Assembly: GCA_027449865.1 (NCBI GenBank)
Contig: DAIDKV010000148.1
Location: 1-64,000, forward strand
Source of the DNA: Planctomycetales bacterium
GTDB lineage: Bacteria > Planctomycetota > Planctomycetia > Isosphaerales > Isosphaeraceae
Length of the DNA stretch: 64,000 nucleotides
Reading direction: 5' to 3'
Shown here: positions 61,857-64,000 of the stretch, piece by piece
Position numbering within the stretch: the stretch's first letter is position 1
Layout of the letters: each line of letters starts with the position of its first letter
Translations under genes and position numbers: made by a program
Notes under the pieces: generated by a model
The model's database searches: none
What the model was told of the DNA's origin: nothing
Seen by the model: only the letters and a program-made list of their open reading frames with translations

Positions 61857-61929
61857 TTTCCTATTTGACAATGCCTTGCTCTCTGGAAGCATTCAAATAT
61901 CCCTTGGAGAAGAGAATTCTGGTCTCACC

Positions 61930-61958
61930 TTGACTTCAGGTGCGTCCATGTGTTGAAT
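61930..61958 (+). promoter_or_regulatory. Promoter of RNA copy C (TTGACT-17-TTGAAT)
   Basis: TTGACT (61930-61935) and TTGAAT (61953-61958) are 17 bp apart; the -10 matches the consensus at four of six positions. The predicted start is near 61965, 6 nt before the 5' hairpin. Confidence 0.5.
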
Positions 61959-61964
61959 AAGATA

Positions 61965-62046
61965 GTCTCCGTCGGCTCATGCCGGGCTGACAGAATTGGT
62001 TACGATGGCCCCGCCGTGCGAACCTTCGCATGAGCGGGGTTTTTTC
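61965..62046 (+). ncRNA. Structured RNA element, copy C of three
   Basis: About 82 nt. The 5' hairpin is outer GUC/GAC, inner GCUC/GGGC (61975-61978 with 61984-61987), loop AUGCC. The linker AGAAUUGGUUACGAUGG (17 nt) leads to the terminator: CCCCGC/GCGGGG base, UGCGA/UCGCA upper stem with loop ACCU, then six T. The final 15 bases (cggggttttttcgtg) are identical to copy B. The nearest downstream gene is the trypsin-like protease (62377). The 61857-61929 and 62047-62376 stretches show nothing else convincing. Confidence 0.65.
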
Positions 62047-62376
62047 GTGATTTCCCTTCCATGTTTTGCCGGAGGGGCGAGCATCTGGGATCGTCCCACG
62101 GGGATGAATCTCGATGGCGGCCATGGCAGCCGCGCAAGGTCTCGCGGAAATCCGATGGATTCGATCCTCCCTGGAGATGGCACCATGTTCGCGCCTGGCC
62201 GGATCGTTGAACTTCTGCGCCCGGGATTCACCGCCCCTGCGAGAAGGGCCAGGCAGGCGCTACCGGGGAAATGCTGGCGGATGCGGCTCTCCGCCTGTCG
62301 ATCGGGTCTCCGGAGACTACAGACCTGTTCGTCCGGATCACCCCGAAGGCGATGCAGCCTTGCGAGGGCGACGTCG

Positions 62377-63498
62377 ATGTTCCGCCCCTGCCTCGACAGG
62401 CTGGAGTCGCGGAAGGTTTTTTCCCTGGCTCCGGTACCGGCGAATGCGCCTTTCCCCTTCACGGCGATCGTTCAGCTCGTCGCCACCTTCCCCAATGGCG
62501 AGGTTGACACGGGCTCGGGCGTGCTGGTGGACAGCAACCATGTGCTGACCGCCGGCCACATGGTTTATCAGTATCACGACGGAGGATTCGCGACGAGCCT
62601 CGTGGCGACTCCCGAGATGAGCGGCCCAGGCCAACCCTTTGGCCAGGCTTCCGCGACCATTGTGAGGACGCCCGTGGAGTGGCAGAATTATAGCCGAACC
62701 CACTCCGGTGATCTGGTCGGCTACGACTCCTTCGATTACGGCCTCATCACGCTGAACTGGCCGATCGGCGATGAGACCCACTGGATGTCTTTCGGTTATG
62801 ACAACAACGGCAATACCTTCGCTCCCGGGACTCGCTTCGAAACAGCCGGCTATCCCGGAACGAATGGATATTCCGGCCGGCGCCTGTATGACTCGGCTGG
62901 TCCGATCGACGGACTTTCGCGAAGCGGAAATGCGCTCCTCTATCAGCAGAAGAACATCACGGTCTGGGCAGGGCAGAGCGGAAGCCCGGTCTGGTCCACC
63001 TCGAACGGTGTGATCTACGCAATCCAGTCGGGCGGAGGGCTCGGCTCACCCACCAGCGTGAACGACGCCACCCGGATCACGCAGAGTGTTTTTGAGATGC
63101 TTCAGAGCTGGATCTCGGCCGATCCCCCGTCGCCGATGCCCATCTCTACCCTGACTCCTGCCCCGCCGAAAGTTCTGGTGATCGGCCCCGTTTCGCACGC
63201 CAGGACCGGAATCCGCTCGATCCAGATCCAGTTCAGCGAGCCGCTGAGCCCCCGATGGGCAATCCATCCTCATCTGTACGATGTGCTGGCCATGCGGACG
63301 AGATCGGTCCACCGGCAGAAATACACCAGGGACGCAAGGCTGCCGATCCGAAAAATCGTCGTCAATGGTCAGGCGGACAGGGTGACGATCGAGCTGGCCA
63401 GACCATACCGAGGGGAAGTCGAGATCATCGTCCATCCAGGGATCGTGGCTGCGCGGGGCGGGGTGAGTCGGGTCTCGTATGCGGGTTTACTCCATTGA
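62377..63498 (+). CDS. Exported trypsin-like (S1/V8-type) serine protease
   Basis: A 373-residue protease. The triad is visible: His in VLTAGHMVY (near residue 75), Asp in YDSFDYGLI (near 120) and Ser in GQSGSPVWS (near 195). The start is chosen at ATG 62377, giving MFRPCLDRLESRKVFSLA, the planctomycete exported-protein motif; ATG 62185 with a ggagatgg Shine-Dalgarno is the alternative. After the protease domain a spacer leads to a beta-rich C-terminal domain of about 110 residues (KVLVIGPVSHARTGIRSIQIQFSEPL). It is closest to V8/glutamyl endopeptidases, but P1 specificity is uncertain. Confidence 0.85.
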   Translation: MFRPCLDRLESRKVFSLAPVPANAPFPFTAIVQLVATFPNGEVDTGSGVLVDSNHVLTAGHMVYQYHDGGFATSLVATPEMSGPGQPFGQASATIVRTPVEWQNYSRTHSGDLVGYDSFDYGLITLNWPIGDETHWMSFGYDNNGNTFAPGTRFETAGYPGTNGYSGRRLYDSAGPIDGLSRSGNALLYQQKNITVWAGQSGSPVWSTSNGVIYAIQSGGGLGSPTSVNDATRITQSVFEMLQSWISADPPSPMPISTLTPAPPKVLVIGPVSHARTGIRSIQIQFSEPLSPRWAIHPHLYDVLAMRTRSVHRQKYTRDARLPIRKIVVNGQADRVTIELARPYRGEVEIIVHPGIVAARGGVSRVSYAGLLH

Positions 63499-63613
63499 GA
63501 CCCGTCCGCGGTCCCCGATCAAACATCGTGATGGCTTGAGCGAGGAGCGAGAGGGTTGTGTCGCTGGCGAAATCGTCACGCTCAGCACCAACTTCGCGCG
63601 GGGAACCGCGTCG

Positions 63614-64000
63614 TTAGAACGGGATATCTCCGCCCCCGGTCTGTCCGGCGGGAGGGGTGCCTGGTTGGGGAGAGTTCGGCTTTTCCTCGTGCGGGACGAT
63701 CAGGGCCGAAGCCTCGCTGCCCTCAACCGCGAGCGAGCATCGGAAGCCGATGTAAGGCGCTCGACGGTCGGTATCCATCCCGTGGCGGACAAAGGCCAGC
63801 CACTCCTTCGAGTCGCCCCGAATCACGCGCTGGATGCCCTGACGCTTCGAGGGCGGGCCGGTCGGATCGAGCGTCGAGGAATCGCGGAGCCGGCCGTAAA
63901 GCGAGGGGTCGTACCAGTCTCGAACCCATTCGACCGCGTTGCCCGCGAGGTCGAAAACGCCAAACGGCGAGACGTCCTCGGGTACGCTCATCACTGCGCC
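63614..64000 (-). CDS. Formylglycine-generating-enzyme-like protein, C-terminal part
   Basis: The frame is open to the window edge, so only the C-terminal 129 codons are seen. FGE/SUMF1 motifs are GVFDLAGNAVEWVRDWYDP, RVIRGDSKEWL and the closing RRAPYIGFRCSLA. This domain occurs in sulfatase-activating enzymes and in many planctomycete kinase-linked or regulatory proteins. The Cys residues needed for FGE catalysis cannot be assessed here. After the domain is a Pro/Gly-rich tail ending GGGDIPF. The gene probably continues well upstream of 64000. Confidence 0.85.
   Translation of the reverse strand, partial: GAVMSVPEDVSPFGVFDLAGNAVEWVRDWYDPSLYGRLRDSSTLDPTGPPSKRQGIQRVIRGDSKEWLAFVRHGMDTDRRAPYIGFRCSLAVEGSEASALIVPHEEKPNSPQPGTPPAGQTGGGDIPF

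Overview
The window is a GC-rich bacterial chromosome segment that looks like a member of the Planctomycetota, most likely the Isosphaeraceae group. The pointers are a sigma factor followed by a zinc-finger Ser/Thr kinase, a TPR/VCBS/ASPIC-UnbV protein, secreted proteins carrying the 'LE.R' N-terminal signature typical of planctomycetes, a 'QYFGYHPTCW' secreted protein, and low-complexity Gly/Pro-rich exported proteins. Genus placement is inference; no rRNA is present.

Layout. 1-1653 is a complete IS1182-like insertion sequence with terminal inverted repeats. It abuts, and appears to have removed, the start of an ECF-like sigma factor gene that is followed by its partner kinase (to 4.7 kb). 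4.7-8.9 kb is a minus-strand block: histidine kinase, response regulator, tsaE, a c-type cytochrome, a 49-residue membrane protein and a SixA-like phosphatase. 9.2-15.9 kb is on the plus strand: a phosphoribosyltransferase, a three-domain acyltransferase-ACP-acyl ligase, a quinol-type nitric oxide reductase and a small membrane protein with a transposase-like cysteine motif. 15.9-18.5 kb (minus) carries hypA-hypB, then aquaporin-tadA-tRNA-Ser(CGA), where tadA ends inside the tRNA. 18.9-36.5 kb holds mixed-strand housekeeping genes (msrA, thiolase, acpS, pcrA-type helicase, pdxJ, dapA, an ArsR regulator, mrp/apbC, aspS) among exported proteins. 36.7-43 kb is envelope related: a beta-lactamase-like/NamZ (DUF1343) fusion, a lipid-anchored or membrane-tethered phosphatase, a polysaccharide export protein and two secreted hypothetical proteins. 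43.2-48 kb is an operon of two membrane GTPases flanking an amidase. 48-58.9 kb contains a Nif3-like protein, an MDR oxidoreductase, a rhodanese, an ABC exporter pair and a three-subunit molybdenum hydroxylase operon with a Tat signal on its Fe-S subunit. 59-64 kb has a sedolisin-like protease, a nucleotide-sugar-type epimerase, a trypsin-like protease and the end of a formylglycine-generating-enzyme-like protein.

The main unexplained signal is a family of three short (about 82-86 nt) structured RNA elements at 8.1 kb (minus), 9.1 kb (plus) and 62.0 kb (plus). Each has its own plausible sigma-70 promoter, a 5' hairpin with an invariant GCUC/GGGC inner stem and a variable but complementary outer stem, a 17-19 nt linker, and a terminator hairpin with an invariant CCCCG/CGGGG base, a covarying upper stem and a pyrimidine/T tail. 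I do not recognise it as a known family. It may be a set of paralogous sRNAs or an attenuator-type leader, since each copy sits upstream of a same-strand gene.

Only one tRNA, no rRNA, no CRISPR array and no recognisable defence system was found. Most remaining lines of the ORF track are antisense or off-frame shadows.
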